DNA of 25,921 nt from positions 1 through 25,921 of the forward strand of contig JASHUJ010000191.1 of assembly GCA_030040035.1 (NCBI GenBank), written 5' to 3'. Position numbers and translations under genes: made by a program. The notes below the pieces were generated by a model. That model was not told the origin of the DNA. It did no database searches and was given only the letters and a program-made list of their open reading frames with translations. This DNA comes from Thermoplasmata archaeon. Lineage in GTDB: Archaea > Thermoplasmatota > Thermoplasmata > Lutacidiplasmatales > UBA184. Positions 7,408 to 14,516 of this stretch are shown piece after piece (positions within the stretch are counted from its first letter, which is position 1; each line of letters opens with the position of its first letter).

Positions 7408-8781
7408 TCAGCGGCCCCGGATCTCGCGCAAGGCATCGCGGACCGCGGCGAGCCCCAGGTCGGCGAGCGCGCGGGCCCGGGCGGGATCCTTCGACTCGGC
7501 GAACACCCGGAAGAGCGGTTCGGTCCCCGAGGGACGCAACAGGACCCATCCGCCGTCGCGGTACGCCTTCACCCCGTCGAGCGTCACGACGCGCTCGGCG
7601 CCGTCGGAGAGGCGCGAGGTCACCCGGGTGAGTACCGTTTCGCGCAGTTCGACCGGGCAGCTCTCCTTCTCTTTGAGGAGCGTGTAGCGCGGCAGATCGG
7701 CCAGCACCTCGGCGAGCGTCGCCCGTCGTCGGGCGAGCAGGTCGAGCACCGCCGCCGCGGACATCGCCCCGTCCCGGGCGAGCTGGTGCGCGGGGAAGAT
7801 CAGCCCGCCGTTCTCCTCGCCGCCGAAGAGCGCGTGGCGTTCCTGCATCGCGTGGGTGACGGTTGGCGAGCCGGTCCGGGTGTACACGACCTCGCCGCCC
7901 AGCGGCCGGACCGCGTCCTCCACCGACTGGCTCGCCGTCACGGGCGTGACGATGATCCCCCCGTGGTGAGCGGCGACGAAGTCCCGGGCGAGCAGCGTGA
8001 GGATCTCCTCCCCCGGGACGTACCGCCCGCTCGCGTCCACGTAGACGGCCCGGTCCGCATCCCCGTCGTGCGCGATGCCGAGGTCCGCCCCGAGGGCCGG
8101 CACCGCCCGGGCGAGGTCCACGAGATTCGCCGGCGTGGGCTCGGACAGGTGACCGGGGAACGTCCCGTCCGGCTGGGCATTGAGCGTGACGACGCGGCAG
8201 CCGAGGCGGCGCAGGAGCGTCGGGCTCGTGCCGCACGAGGCCCCGTTCCCGCAGTCGAGCACAACGGTGAGCCGCTGGGCGGCGATCGCCGTCGCATCCA
8301 CGCGCGCGACGATCGCCGAGACATACTCCTCGGCGCCGGTCCGATGCTCCACGACCTCTCCGATGCCGGTGTACGGTCGGTTCACGGCGGCCCCGGCCTC
8401 GACCCCCTCTTCGATGCGCTCCTCGAACGACCGGGCGATCTCGAGACCGTCCGCGGCGATGCACTTGATCCCGTTGAACTCCGGTGGATTGTGCGAGGCG
8501 GTGATGATGACCCCGAGTTGCGCGTGCAGCCGGGGGACGAGGAACTGGATCGCTGGGGTCGGCAGTAGCCCCACCTCGATGACCCGATGGCCGGCGAGCG
8601 CGAGCGTACTTCCCGCGAGGCGGGCAAAGGCGACGCTCGACGTCCGAGCGTCCCATCCCACGACCACCGGGGGACCGGGCGGTACCAGGGCTCCGATGGC
8701 CCCCACGACGCGGGTGACGAACGGGGCCGTGAGGTTCGTCCCGACCACCTCGCGGATGCCGTTGGTACCGAAGAGCCGCAC
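7408..8781 (-). CDS. glmM: Phosphoglucosamine mutase / phosphohexomutase
   Basis: This is a 457-aa alpha-D-phosphohexomutase with all four signature sites: N-terminal FGTNGIR (4-10), the phosphoserine loop TASHNP (94-99, S96), the Mg-binding DGDADR (239-244), and the sugar loop GEENGG (321-326). The phosphate loop RPSGTEP (416-422) completes the fold. GEENGG and the length favour phosphoglucosamine mutase (glucosamine-6-P to glucosamine-1-P, feeding UDP-GlcNAc), but archaeal members may also act on mannose or glucose phosphates. The GTG start at 8781 has a GAGGGAGG purine stretch just upstream and a TATA box about 38 nt away. It is a single gene, divergent from the Mut7-C gene. Confidence 0.88.
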   Translation of the reverse strand: MRLFGTNGIREVVGTNLTAPFVTRVVGAIGALVPPGPPVVVGWDARTSSVAFARLAGSTLALAGHRVIEVGLLPTPAIQFLVPRLHAQLGVIITASHNPPEFNGIKCIAADGLEIARSFEERIEEGVEAGAAVNRPYTGIGEVVEHRTGAEEYVSAIVARVDATAIAAQRLTVVLDCGNGASCGTSPTLLRRLGCRVVTLNAQPDGTFPGHLSEPTPANLVDLARAVPALGADLGIAHDGDADRAVYVDASGRYVPGEEILTLLARDFVAAHHGGIIVTPVTASQSVEDAVRPLGGEVVYTRTGSPTVTHAMQERHALFGGEENGGLIFPAHQLARDGAMSAAAVLDLLARRRATLAEVLADLPRYTLLKEKESCPVELRETVLTRVTSRLSDGAERVVTLDGVKAYRDGGWVLLRPSGTEPLFRVFAESKDPARARALADLGLAAVRDALREIRGR

Positions 8782-8816
8782 GGACCTCCCTCGGAGATGT
8801 CGAGAGAACGGCCGGT

Positions 8817-8823
8817 CTATATG
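8817..8823 (-). promoter_or_regulatory. TATA box of glmM
   Basis: CATATAG on the minus strand is centred about 38 nt before the GTG at 8781. This predicts a leader of about 10-12 nt carrying the GAGGGAGG ribosome-binding stretch (8785-8792). Confidence 0.5.
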
Positions 8824-8846
8824 AGGACGGGGCCGAAGCGTCCGCC

Positions 8847-8852
8847 TAAATC
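8847..8852 (+). promoter_or_regulatory. TATA-like box of the Mut7-C / Trm-G10 pair
   Basis: TAAATC lies about 25 nt before the GTG at 8874, the spacing for a leaderless archaeal transcript. It supports GTG 8874 as the start. Confidence 0.45.
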
Positions 8853-8873
8853 CGTGGACCGGCCTTCGCGAAC

Positions 8874-9350
8874 GTGGACCCGCCGCGCTTCCTCGCCGAC
8901 GAAATGCTCGGCCGGCTGGCGCGCTACCTCCGATTCGTGGGGTGCGACACGGTCTACGCGCACGGCTGGGAGGATGCGGAGATCGCGGAGGCGGCCCGAA
9001 AGGAGGAACGAATCCTGCTCACGCGGGACCGGGCGCTCGCCCGACGGTCGCCGGGGGCGCTGCTCCTCACGACGCCCGAGATCGGAACTCAATGGAAAGC
9101 GGTCGTGGCCGCCTTCCCGGCCGTACCGCGGCGACCGGATTTCCTGCGGTGCCCGCTTTGCAACGGCCGGCTCGCGGCGTTCCGCCCGGACCCCGGGTCC
9201 CCCCGGCCGCCCGGAGTCCCCTGGACCCGCGTGGACGCCGGGCTCCCCCTCTTCCGCTGCGAAGACTGCGCCCATCTCTACTGGCCCGGTAGCCACACCG
9301 ATCGGATCGCGGAGACCCTGCGTCGCTGGACCCCCGAGAGGATCCCGTGA
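8874..9350 (+). CDS. Mut7-C (DUF82) PIN-like RNase domain protein with zinc ribbon
   Basis: This 158-aa protein starts with the Mut7-C PIN-like fold: FLADEMLGRLARYLR (6-20) with acidic residues D9 and E10, a second acidic site around D34, and ILLTRDRAL (47-55). These form the expected metal-binding nuclease centre. The C-terminal half carries two cysteine pairs, CPLC (93-96) and CEDC (129-132), forming a zinc ribbon, then the conserved W-x-GSHTDRI ending. Archaeal members are predicted RNases of unknown target. The gene overlaps the tRNA methyltransferase by GTGA, so a role in tRNA handling is a reasonable inference but not shown. Confidence 0.85.
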   Translation: MDPPRFLADEMLGRLARYLRFVGCDTVYAHGWEDAEIAEAARKEERILLTRDRALARRSPGALLLTTPEIGTQWKAVVAAFPAVPRRPDFLRCPLCNGRLAAFRPDPGSPRPPGVPWTRVDAGLPLFRCEDCAHLYWPGSHTDRIAETLRRWTPERIP

Positions 9351-10396
9351 CGATCGCCTACGTCGAGCTCTCGGGCGACAGCCCGGAACTCGCCGCCTGG
9401 GAAGCGACCTCCGCGGCCGAGGGGCTAGGCGGTCGACCCGGAGGACCCGGGCCCGAACTTCCGGGCTTGATCGCCGTCGACGTCCCGACGATCTCCGACG
9501 TCGCCCGGCTCGCGGGCCGGTTGGCGCTCGCCCGACGATGCCTGATCCCGCTCGCGCGCCCAGAGGAGGTCCGCACGCGGGTAAGGGCGGAGGCTTCCGG
9601 AGGCGAATCGGCGGCGGTGCGACGGGTCGGCCGACCTACCGGATCGCCGGATCCCACCATCCTGCGCGTCGGCGAGGAGTTCGTCCGGGGCGGGGGACGG
9701 ATCGATCTCGCGCATCCGGCGCGTCGATTCTGGCTCGCTCCGGACCGCACGGGCCGCGATTGGCTGTTGGAGGAATGCGGTGCGGTGGACCGGGCCGGAT
9801 TCGCCGCCCGCCGCATGCCCCGACTCCCGTTCCGTCGGCCGGTCAGCCTGCCTCCCCGACTCGCGCGGGCCGCGGCGAACCTCGCCCGTATCGGCGCGGG
9901 GCGTCGCGTGCTGGATCCATTTCTCGGCACGGGCGCGCTGCTCGCGGAGGCCGGTCTCCTCGGCGCGCGGATCTACGGGATCGATCGGAGCGCGACGATG
10001 GTTCGCGGGGCGCTGCGAAACCTCGCGTTCCTCGGTGTCAGCGCCGAGGCCGTCGTGGAGGGGGACGCCGGCGAGGTCGATCTCGCGGAGCCGCACCTAC
10101 GCTTGGACGCGATCCTCACGGATCCGCCGTACGGCCGGTCGTCGACGACCGGTGGGGAGGTGACCAACCAGCTCGTCGCGCGGGTTCTTCCGCGGTGGGC
10201 GGAGCACGTCGTGCCCGGCGGCCGGATCGTCCTGGTCGTGCCGCGCGGCTCGGACGACCCGCCGGGACTCGGGATCCGGCGCACGGCACTCCCGGTCCGC
10301 GTGCACCGCAGCCTAACCCGCGAGTTCCGCATCTACGAGCCCGGGACCGTCGACGCCCCATCCCCCTCGGACCCGGACCGCCCTCGCACGTCGTGA
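9347..10396 (+). CDS. tRNA (guanine(10)-N2)-dimethyltransferase (Trm-G10, archaeal Trm11 homologue)
   Basis: This is a 349-aa protein with an N-terminal THUMP-type RNA-binding region (about 1-155) opening with the typical TIAYVELSGDSPELAAWEA. A Rossmann methyltransferase domain follows. Motif I is DPFLGTGALLAEA (190-202), the acidic loop is YGID (210-213), and motif IV is TDPPYGRSS (258-266), the DPPY class that methylates exocyclic amines. Trm-G10 enzymes make m2G or m2,2G at position 10 of tRNA. The GTG start overlaps the stop of the Mut7-C gene. The C-terminal ~20 residues are Pro/Asp/Ser-rich and probably disordered. Confidence 0.88.
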   Translation: MTIAYVELSGDSPELAAWEATSAAEGLGGRPGGPGPELPGLIAVDVPTISDVARLAGRLALARRCLIPLARPEEVRTRVRAEASGGESAAVRRVGRPTGSPDPTILRVGEEFVRGGGRIDLAHPARRFWLAPDRTGRDWLLEECGAVDRAGFAARRMPRLPFRRPVSLPPRLARAAANLARIGAGRRVLDPFLGTGALLAEAGLLGARIYGIDRSATMVRGALRNLAFLGVSAEAVVEGDAGEVDLAEPHLRLDAILTDPPYGRSSTTGGEVTNQLVARVLPRWAEHVVPGGRIVLVVPRGSDDPPGLGIRRTALPVRVHRSLTREFRIYEPGTVDAPSPSDPDRPRTS

Positions 10397-10415
10397 CGGC
10401 CCAAGGTTCGCCGGG

Positions 10416-10444
10416 CCCCGCATCCTCGGGCGAGCGGGATGGGG
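10416..10444 (+). terminator. GC-rich hairpin between convergent genes
   Basis: CCCC-GC-ATCC pairs with GGATGGGG across an 11-nt loop with a 2-nt bulge, in the 54-bp gap between convergent genes. Only a weak T-rich tail (ACTTGTT) follows. Archaeal termination depends mainly on U-tracts, so this is a tentative call. Confidence 0.2.
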
Positions 10445-10450
10445 ACTTGT

Positions 10451-12034
10451 TCAGGCGAACTCCGCCGTCACGCTCGTCGAGGCCGTACCGGTCCCGGAGG
10501 ACGCGCAGTATTGGCTCGTTGAGAACGCGAGGACGGCGGCGAGCGCGGACTCCGGATTGCTGAACTCGACGAGCAGCGAGGCCGTGTTATGTCCGGTCGA
10601 CGCGTTCACCGAGATGAACTCGGCCGCCGGGAGGGAGACCGAACCGCCGGTGAGGTTCACCACCGAACCGTCCGGTAAATGCCAACTCCAACTCGAGTTC
10701 GCGGCCCAGGCCGTGAAGTTCGCTCCGGTCAGGTAGACCGTCGAGCCGGACTCGTTCACGGACACGTTCGTCACCGCCGCGCTCATCTGGTAGCCGTGCA
10801 GGACCGGGTCGCCGTTCGTGAGCACGAGCATCGCATCGGCCGCCACCCCCGCGCCGGCGTGCGCCGACGGATAGGTGACCGTGGCGGAGAGCCCGACCGA
10901 GCCGGGCGGCACCGACAGCGGGACGATGACGAAACCCGAGACGAGGATCGCGAGCACCAAGGCCCCGAGGGCGTAGCGGGGCGTGCCGAGCGGCGTGACA
11001 TCGTTCAACGGCGGTGGGTGGCGCAGGCCCAAGAGGAGGACGAGGATCGCGAAGAAGAGCCACCCCGTGTAGAACAGTCCCAGGCCGAAGAGCATCACGA
11101 CGACCGCGTAGCTCACGTACCGGGTCCGGTCGCCGAACAGCGCCCGGAACACGTGCCCCCCGTCCAGCTGGCCGGCGGGTAGGAGGTTGATCGCCGTGAC
11201 GAAGATCCCGACCCAGCCGGCGAGCGCGAGCGGGGAGAGGCTGACGAGCGTGACCGGGACGAAGAGCGAGAGGAACTCCCAGAAGAACGACGCCCCGATC
11301 AGAAGGTTCCCGTAGCTGGTGCCGAGAATGGTCGGACCGCAGTAGTTCCCCGGTACGACCGGGGCGTGGATGGAAAGATACAGGCCGGCGAGCGCGATCG
11401 GGATCGACGCCGCGAATCCGGCGAGCGGCCCGGCCGCCCCGATGTCGAAGAGCGCCTTCTTGTCCGGGAACGGCTCGCGGATGCTCACGAACGCCCCGAG
11501 CGTTCCGAACAGGAACGGCGGCGGGACCGGAACGAAGTACGGCAGGGACGCGTCGAGGTGCCTCCGCCGGGCCATCACGTAGTGGGCGGTCTCGTGGAGG
11601 CCGAGGATCGCCATGACCGGCGCGGCGAAGTAGATCGCGCCGTTGACGAAGTCGACCGACGTGAGGCCGGCCCCGCCGACGTAGGTGAGGTAGATCAGGG
11701 CCCCCGCGAACACGGTGGTCGCGAACGTCCCGGCAAGCAGGAGGGCATTGATCCACAGACGCGAGCGACCGGTCCGGGGACGCCGGATCACCTCGATGAA
11801 GTCCTCACCCATCTGCCGGCGCAGGAGCGGGACATACCCGAGGTCCCAGAGCTCCCGCCGGAGTTGATCGAATCGCGGGGCGAGCGTCGCCGGGTCGGCG
11901 TGGACCGCCAACAGCAGCGACTGCGGGCCGACGCGGGTCTCGTAGACCGGAAAGTAGGCCGCGACCGCCGTCCGGATCCGCTCGAGCTCGGTGTTGCCCG
12001 AGTTCGGAAGGGGGCCACCGGCCCCGGCCGCCAT
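10451..12034 (-). CDS. M50 family (site-2-protease-like) intramembrane metalloprotease with C-terminal extracytoplasmic domain
   Basis: This 527-aa protein has a soluble N-terminal ~90 residues, then a multi-pass membrane core with the zinc motif HETAH (147-151) inside a hydrophobic helix and the second motif LDGGH (290-294) preceded by NLLPAGQ. The LPYFVPVPPP and FGTLGAFVSIREPFPDKK segments between them are typical of archaeal S2P homologues. After the last TM helix (about 352-374) comes a ~150-residue Ser/Thr/Asn-rich domain with six N-x-S/T sequons, likely outside the cell. It probably performs regulated intramembrane proteolysis of an unknown substrate. It starts 3 nt after the DUF5611 gene, so the two are probably cotranscribed. 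Confidence 0.87.
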   Translation of the reverse strand: MAAGAGGPLPNSGNTELERIRTAVAAYFPVYETRVGPQSLLLAVHADPATLAPRFDQLRRELWDLGYVPLLRRQMGEDFIEVIRRPRTGRSRLWINALLLAGTFATTVFAGALIYLTYVGGAGLTSVDFVNGAIYFAAPVMAILGLHETAHYVMARRRHLDASLPYFVPVPPPFLFGTLGAFVSIREPFPDKKALFDIGAAGPLAGFAASIPIALAGLYLSIHAPVVPGNYCGPTILGTSYGNLLIGASFFWEFLSLFVPVTLVSLSPLALAGWVGIFVTAINLLPAGQLDGGHVFRALFGDRTRYVSYAVVVMLFGLGLFYTGWLFFAILVLLLGLRHPPPLNDVTPLGTPRYALGALVLAILVSGFVIVPLSVPPGSVGLSATVTYPSAHAGAGVAADAMLVLTNGDPVLHGYQMSAAVTNVSVNESGSTVYLTGANFTAWAANSSWSWHLPDGSVVNLTGGSVSLPAAEFISVNASTGHNTASLLVEFSNPESALAAVLAFSTSQYCASSGTGTASTSVTAEFA

Positions 12035-12037
12035 CCG

Positions 12038-12364
12038 TCACGCCCCCGGGGAGGGACCGCCCGGCGACTTGCGCAGACGTTTCGCCCGCTCTTTCGAGGA
12101 GTAGCCCGTCACCGCCTCGAGGAAGGCATTGTACCGGCGGATCGTCTCGCGGGCGACGTCCTCCGGGACCTTCGGGGTCATCGCCACGTCGATCCGAAGT
12201 TCGCGCCCGTTGCCTCGGGCGCTCAATCGGGAGATCGCGCCGTACGAGACCACGACCGCCCCGTCCTCGACCGCGCTCGCATCGAAATGGACGCGGCCGA
12301 GCTCGGCGAGCGCCTCGGTCGCGAGATTCCCGCGGTGGGTCGCTCGGACCGGATAGTCCTGCAC
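12038..12364 (-). CDS. DUF5611 family archaeal protein
   Basis: This 108-aa protein begins with the pattern I associate with DUF5611 of Euryarchaeota (QDYPVRATHRGN), followed by alternating beta strands and a C-terminal helical part (VPEDVARETIRRYNAFLEAVTGYSS). No catalytic motif or membrane segment is visible, and the family has no assigned function. The GTG at 12364 lies about 27 nt from a TTTAATG TATA-like box, consistent with a leaderless start. The gene is followed after 3 nt by the M50 protease, which it may accompany functionally. Confidence 0.65.
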   Translation of the reverse strand: MQDYPVRATHRGNLATEALAELGRVHFDASAVEDGAVVVSYGAISRLSARGNGRELRIDVAMTPKVPEDVARETIRRYNAFLEAVTGYSSKERAKRLRKSPGGPSPGA

Positions 12365-12387
12365 GATCGCTGGGAGGTCGGGACCCG

Positions 12388-12394
12388 CATTAAA
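12388..12394 (-). promoter_or_regulatory. TATA-like box of the DUF5611-M50 unit
   Basis: TTTAATG on the minus strand is centred about 27 nt before the GTG at 12364. It sits in the only AT-rich patch of the 57-bp gap, pointing to a promoter internal to the long minus-strand block. Confidence 0.5.
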
Positions 12395-12421
12395 GTCTAG
12401 TCCCGCCGGCGGGGCCGACGC

Positions 12422-12643
12422 TCAGACCGTCTCGATTTCGAACAGGACCTTGAGGCCCTGCAGCTGGCGCGTGACCTCGTCGGAGAGGTCGAGGATCTGG
12501 TCTCGGTTCGGCGGGCCCTGCCAATCGTACACGAAGTCGTAGTTGCCCTGCGTCGCCTGGAAGCCGCACATCCGCAATCGGTCGGCGACCGCCGAAGGCT
12601 TCGCGCCCTCGCTGTCAAACGTGACCCGCAGGTAGGTCTCCAT
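12422..12643 (-). CDS. Small conserved-looking protein of unknown function (73 aa)
   Basis: This short protein (starting METYLRVTFDSEG) is predicted alpha/beta: a first strand, a helix (KPSAVADRLRMCGF), a strand pair around YDFVYDW, and a second helix (ILDLSDEVTRQLQ) leading to the last strand VLFEIET. The beta-alpha-beta-beta-alpha-beta order resembles a ferredoxin-like/ACT-type fold, which is inference only. I do not recognise a named family. It lies between the two-TM protein and the DUF5611 gene and has its own TATA-like element. Amino-acid composition is balanced, unlike the Arg/Ser-rich shadow frames here, which supports it as a real gene. Confidence 0.6.
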   Translation of the reverse strand: METYLRVTFDSEGAKPSAVADRLRMCGFQATQGNYDFVYDWQGPPNRDQILDLSDEVTRQLQGLKVLFEIETV

Positions 12644-12675
12644 CCGTTCGCGCCCGGCCCGGAGAATTCCGCAGG

Positions 12676-12683
12676 CATTATGG
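12676..12683 (-). promoter_or_regulatory. TATA-like box of the 73-aa gene
   Basis: CCATAATG on the minus strand overlaps the stop codon of the upstream two-TM gene and is centred about 36 nt before ATG 12643. This would give a leader of roughly 9 nt. Confidence 0.35.
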
Positions 12684-13448
12684 CCCTTTGCCGCCCACGG
12701 ACTCGGGCGGTTCGTGGGTCAGGCGGGCGATCAGACGACCCGGTACGCGGGGCAGTTCACCGGACGTGGGCAGGATCGCCCGGACGCGACGGCCCCTCGA
12801 GTCTTCCGAGTACCAGTTGCCCGAGAGAACTCGCGCGCATCCGACGCGCACGTCATAGATCCGGGGCGAGTCGGGCGAGCGGGGCTCCGCGCGGACCCGT
12901 CGCGCGTCATACTCAACGAATACCACGTCGCTCGAGAACGTGCGAAAGCTCGGGATCCACAGGAAGGCGAGAAGGAGAAGCCCGCACCCCAACCCGAGGA
13001 AGACCCAGCCGCCGACCCCGGGGTGAGGATCGCGAACCAGTACGAGCCCGAACAGCGCGAAGCTGAGCGCGAGACTCGCGAGACCGCTGGCCAGGCGGCG
13101 ATGCGAGCGCGCCGGCTCGCGTCGGAGGGATCGCTCGGCGGTGATCGACCCTCGGTCCCACGGAGGGGGAGATCCCCGGCGGTGACCGGGCGCCCGCCCG
13201 ACGTCGTACGTGATCCGGAATCCAGACCGGCGAAGTTCGCTCCCCAGCCGATCGTGCAGGTCCGACCACGCCAGCGGGACGGTCGCCCCGGTCGCGCGCA
13301 GCGACGCCGGGAAACGCGCCGATCCGCGCCGATCGCGCAGCGGCAGCGCGCTGGCCAAGGCTCCGGGTTCATCGGGCTGGCTCGAATCCGTGGGAGGGGG
13401 CAAGGGGTTCGAGGTCCCGGACCCGATCGCACGGAGCTCGGTCGTCAT
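12678..13448 (-). CDS. Uncharacterised protein with two central transmembrane segments
   Basis: This 256-aa protein is of a family I do not recognise. Residues 1-45 are Pro/Ser-rich and probably disordered. Residues 55-85 (WSDLHDRLGSELRRSGFRITYDV) look like a small alpha/beta unit. Two adjacent hydrophobic helices follow (about 119-138 and 145-165), and a mainly beta C-terminal region (about 170-256) includes VVFVEYDARRVRAE and YDVRVGCARVLSGNWYSED. Its ATG overlaps the PPAT stop (ATGA, 13445-13448), which strongly supports translation in this frame. The membrane hairpin with both flanks on one side suggests a membrane-anchored cytoplasmic domain. Confidence 0.6.
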   Translation of the reverse strand: MTTELRAIGSGTSNPLPPPTDSSQPDEPGALASALPLRDRRGSARFPASLRATGATVPLAWSDLHDRLGSELRRSGFRITYDVGRAPGHRRGSPPPWDRGSITAERSLRREPARSHRRLASGLASLALSFALFGLVLVRDPHPGVGGWVFLGLGCGLLLLAFLWIPSFRTFSSDVVFVEYDARRVRAEPRSPDSPRIYDVRVGCARVLSGNWYSEDSRGRRVRAILPTSGELPRVPGRLIARLTHEPPESVGGKGP

Positions 13449-14263
13449 CGGTCGGTGCGCGCGGCCCGACCGGGCCGCAGGAGCGTCCGCAAGGCTCCTT
13501 GGAGCTGGGCGCGACTCCCGCGGGCGATCGGACGAGGGCCGAGCTCCAGGCTACGGGATCGCTCGAGCGCGAGCCACCCGCCCTGGGGCCGGCGCGCCAC
13601 GACGACCGCGAGGTCGGCGCCGGCGATCGCTCGGCGGCCAAACTCCCGGATCCAGGCGGCGTTTCCCGACGCGCGCCGGGAACCGGCCCAAGGGATCGAC
13701 CGAAGCGCGGCGCGCGGGAATGCGGTGCGGATCGCCCCGCGCACGGCGCGTTCGTCGGCGTCCTCCGTGACCCCGTACGCCACGATCGATCGCGCGGTCC
13801 GGTGACCGCGTCGGTCGATCTCCCCGGCCCGGATCCGACGGGAGCTGACGGGCTCGAGGTCGTCCGCGAGGACGACCGGTACCACGTCGATCGGGAGTTG
13901 CGGTCGCCCCAACCGCCGTCGTTCTGCGTTGACCGCACGGCCGCCGGCGCGCGTGTCGGCCGAGACGACCAGGACGTCGAATCCCGGCTCGGTGGAGCGG
14001 CCGAACGGATTGGCCAGCGGTACCACCCGGAACGCGCGGCCCGGATAGTGGGCGCGGATCCATCGGACGAGGGAGCGTCGCCGGACCGAGTACGGCTGGA
14101 TCCGGCGCGGGTACGGTTTGGGGTGCTCCCGGAGGAACTCCGCCGTCGTCAGCCCGATCGACACGTCACGCCCGACGTAGAACGCGCGAGCGAGCAGCGC
14201 GGCATGGCCCACGTGGAACTGGTCGAACGTCCCGCCCAGGACCGCCCGACGGTACCGCGGCAC
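13445..14263 (-). CDS. coaD: Phosphopantetheine adenylyltransferase fused to a degenerate DUF84-like domain
   Basis: Residues 1-155 are archaeal-type PPAT of coenzyme A biosynthesis (4'-phosphopantetheine plus ATP to dephospho-CoA). The nucleotidyltransferase motif is GGTFDQFHVGH (10-20), and VSSRRIRAGEID (139-150) matches the ISSTRIR motif. From about 160 a second domain starts with SIVAYGVTEDADERAVRGAI, followed by GRRAIAGADLAVVVARR. This spacing resembles DUF84 (inosine/xanthosine triphosphatase-like) proteins, but the TNPVK-type motif is not intact, so it may be inactive. Archaeal PPATs are usually about 150-180 aa, whereas this one is 272 aa. The GTG start lies 12 nt after the Zn-ribbon gene stop. 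Confidence 0.83.
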   Translation of the reverse strand: MPRYRRAVLGGTFDQFHVGHAALLARAFYVGRDVSIGLTTAEFLREHPKPYPRRIQPYSVRRRSLVRWIRAHYPGRAFRVVPLANPFGRSTEPGFDVLVVSADTRAGGRAVNAERRRLGRPQLPIDVVPVVLADDLEPVSSRRIRAGEIDRRGHRTARSIVAYGVTEDADERAVRGAIRTAFPRAALRSIPWAGSRRASGNAAWIREFGRRAIAGADLAVVVARRPQGGWLALERSRSLELGPRPIARGSRAQLQGALRTLLRPGRAARTDR

Positions 14264-14275
14264 CGCGCCCGCCTC

Positions 14276-14458
14276 CTAGACGAGGTAGTGGGCCAGGAAG
14301 ACGATGAGGAGGAGCGCGATCGCCCCGTAGAGGAGGTACGTGTAGGTCCGGCGGCTCTGGAGCTGCTGTTCCCGCTTCTCGCGGCAGGTCCGACTGCAGG
14401 TCTCCGAGTCGGCGGCACAGATCCGCCCGCAGACCTTGCAATGCCGGTGGTCGTCCAC
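14276..14458 (-). CDS. DUF2116-like small Zn-ribbon membrane protein
   Basis: This 60-aa protein has an N-terminal treble-clef-like zinc site, CKVCG then CSRTC. A charged helix (REKREQQLQSRR) and one C-terminal transmembrane segment (about 40-58) follow. This is the layout of archaeal DUF2116 proteins, whose function is unknown. GTG 14458 was chosen because GGAG lies 6 nt upstream and the protein then opens with VDDHRHCKVCG, close to the family start. An in-frame GTG at 14476 would add six residues. It lies between the coiled-coil gene (40-58 nt gap) and PPAT, and is probably cotranscribed with PPAT. Confidence 0.68.
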   Translation of the reverse strand: MDDHRHCKVCGRICAADSETCSRTCREKREQQLQSRRTYTYLLYGAIALLLIVFLAHYLV

Positions 14459-14516
14459 GGCCCGCTCCGGGGCCACGAGCCCCGCGGGCCAGAAGAGCCT
14501 TGTCCCGGACGGCCCG

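Noticed and set aside
8587..10563. 658-aa plus-strand frame spanning glmM, Mut7-C and Trm-G10
   Set aside because: It is Arg/Ser/Gly/Pro-rich and overlaps three recognised genes, so it is a shadow of high-GC coding sequence.
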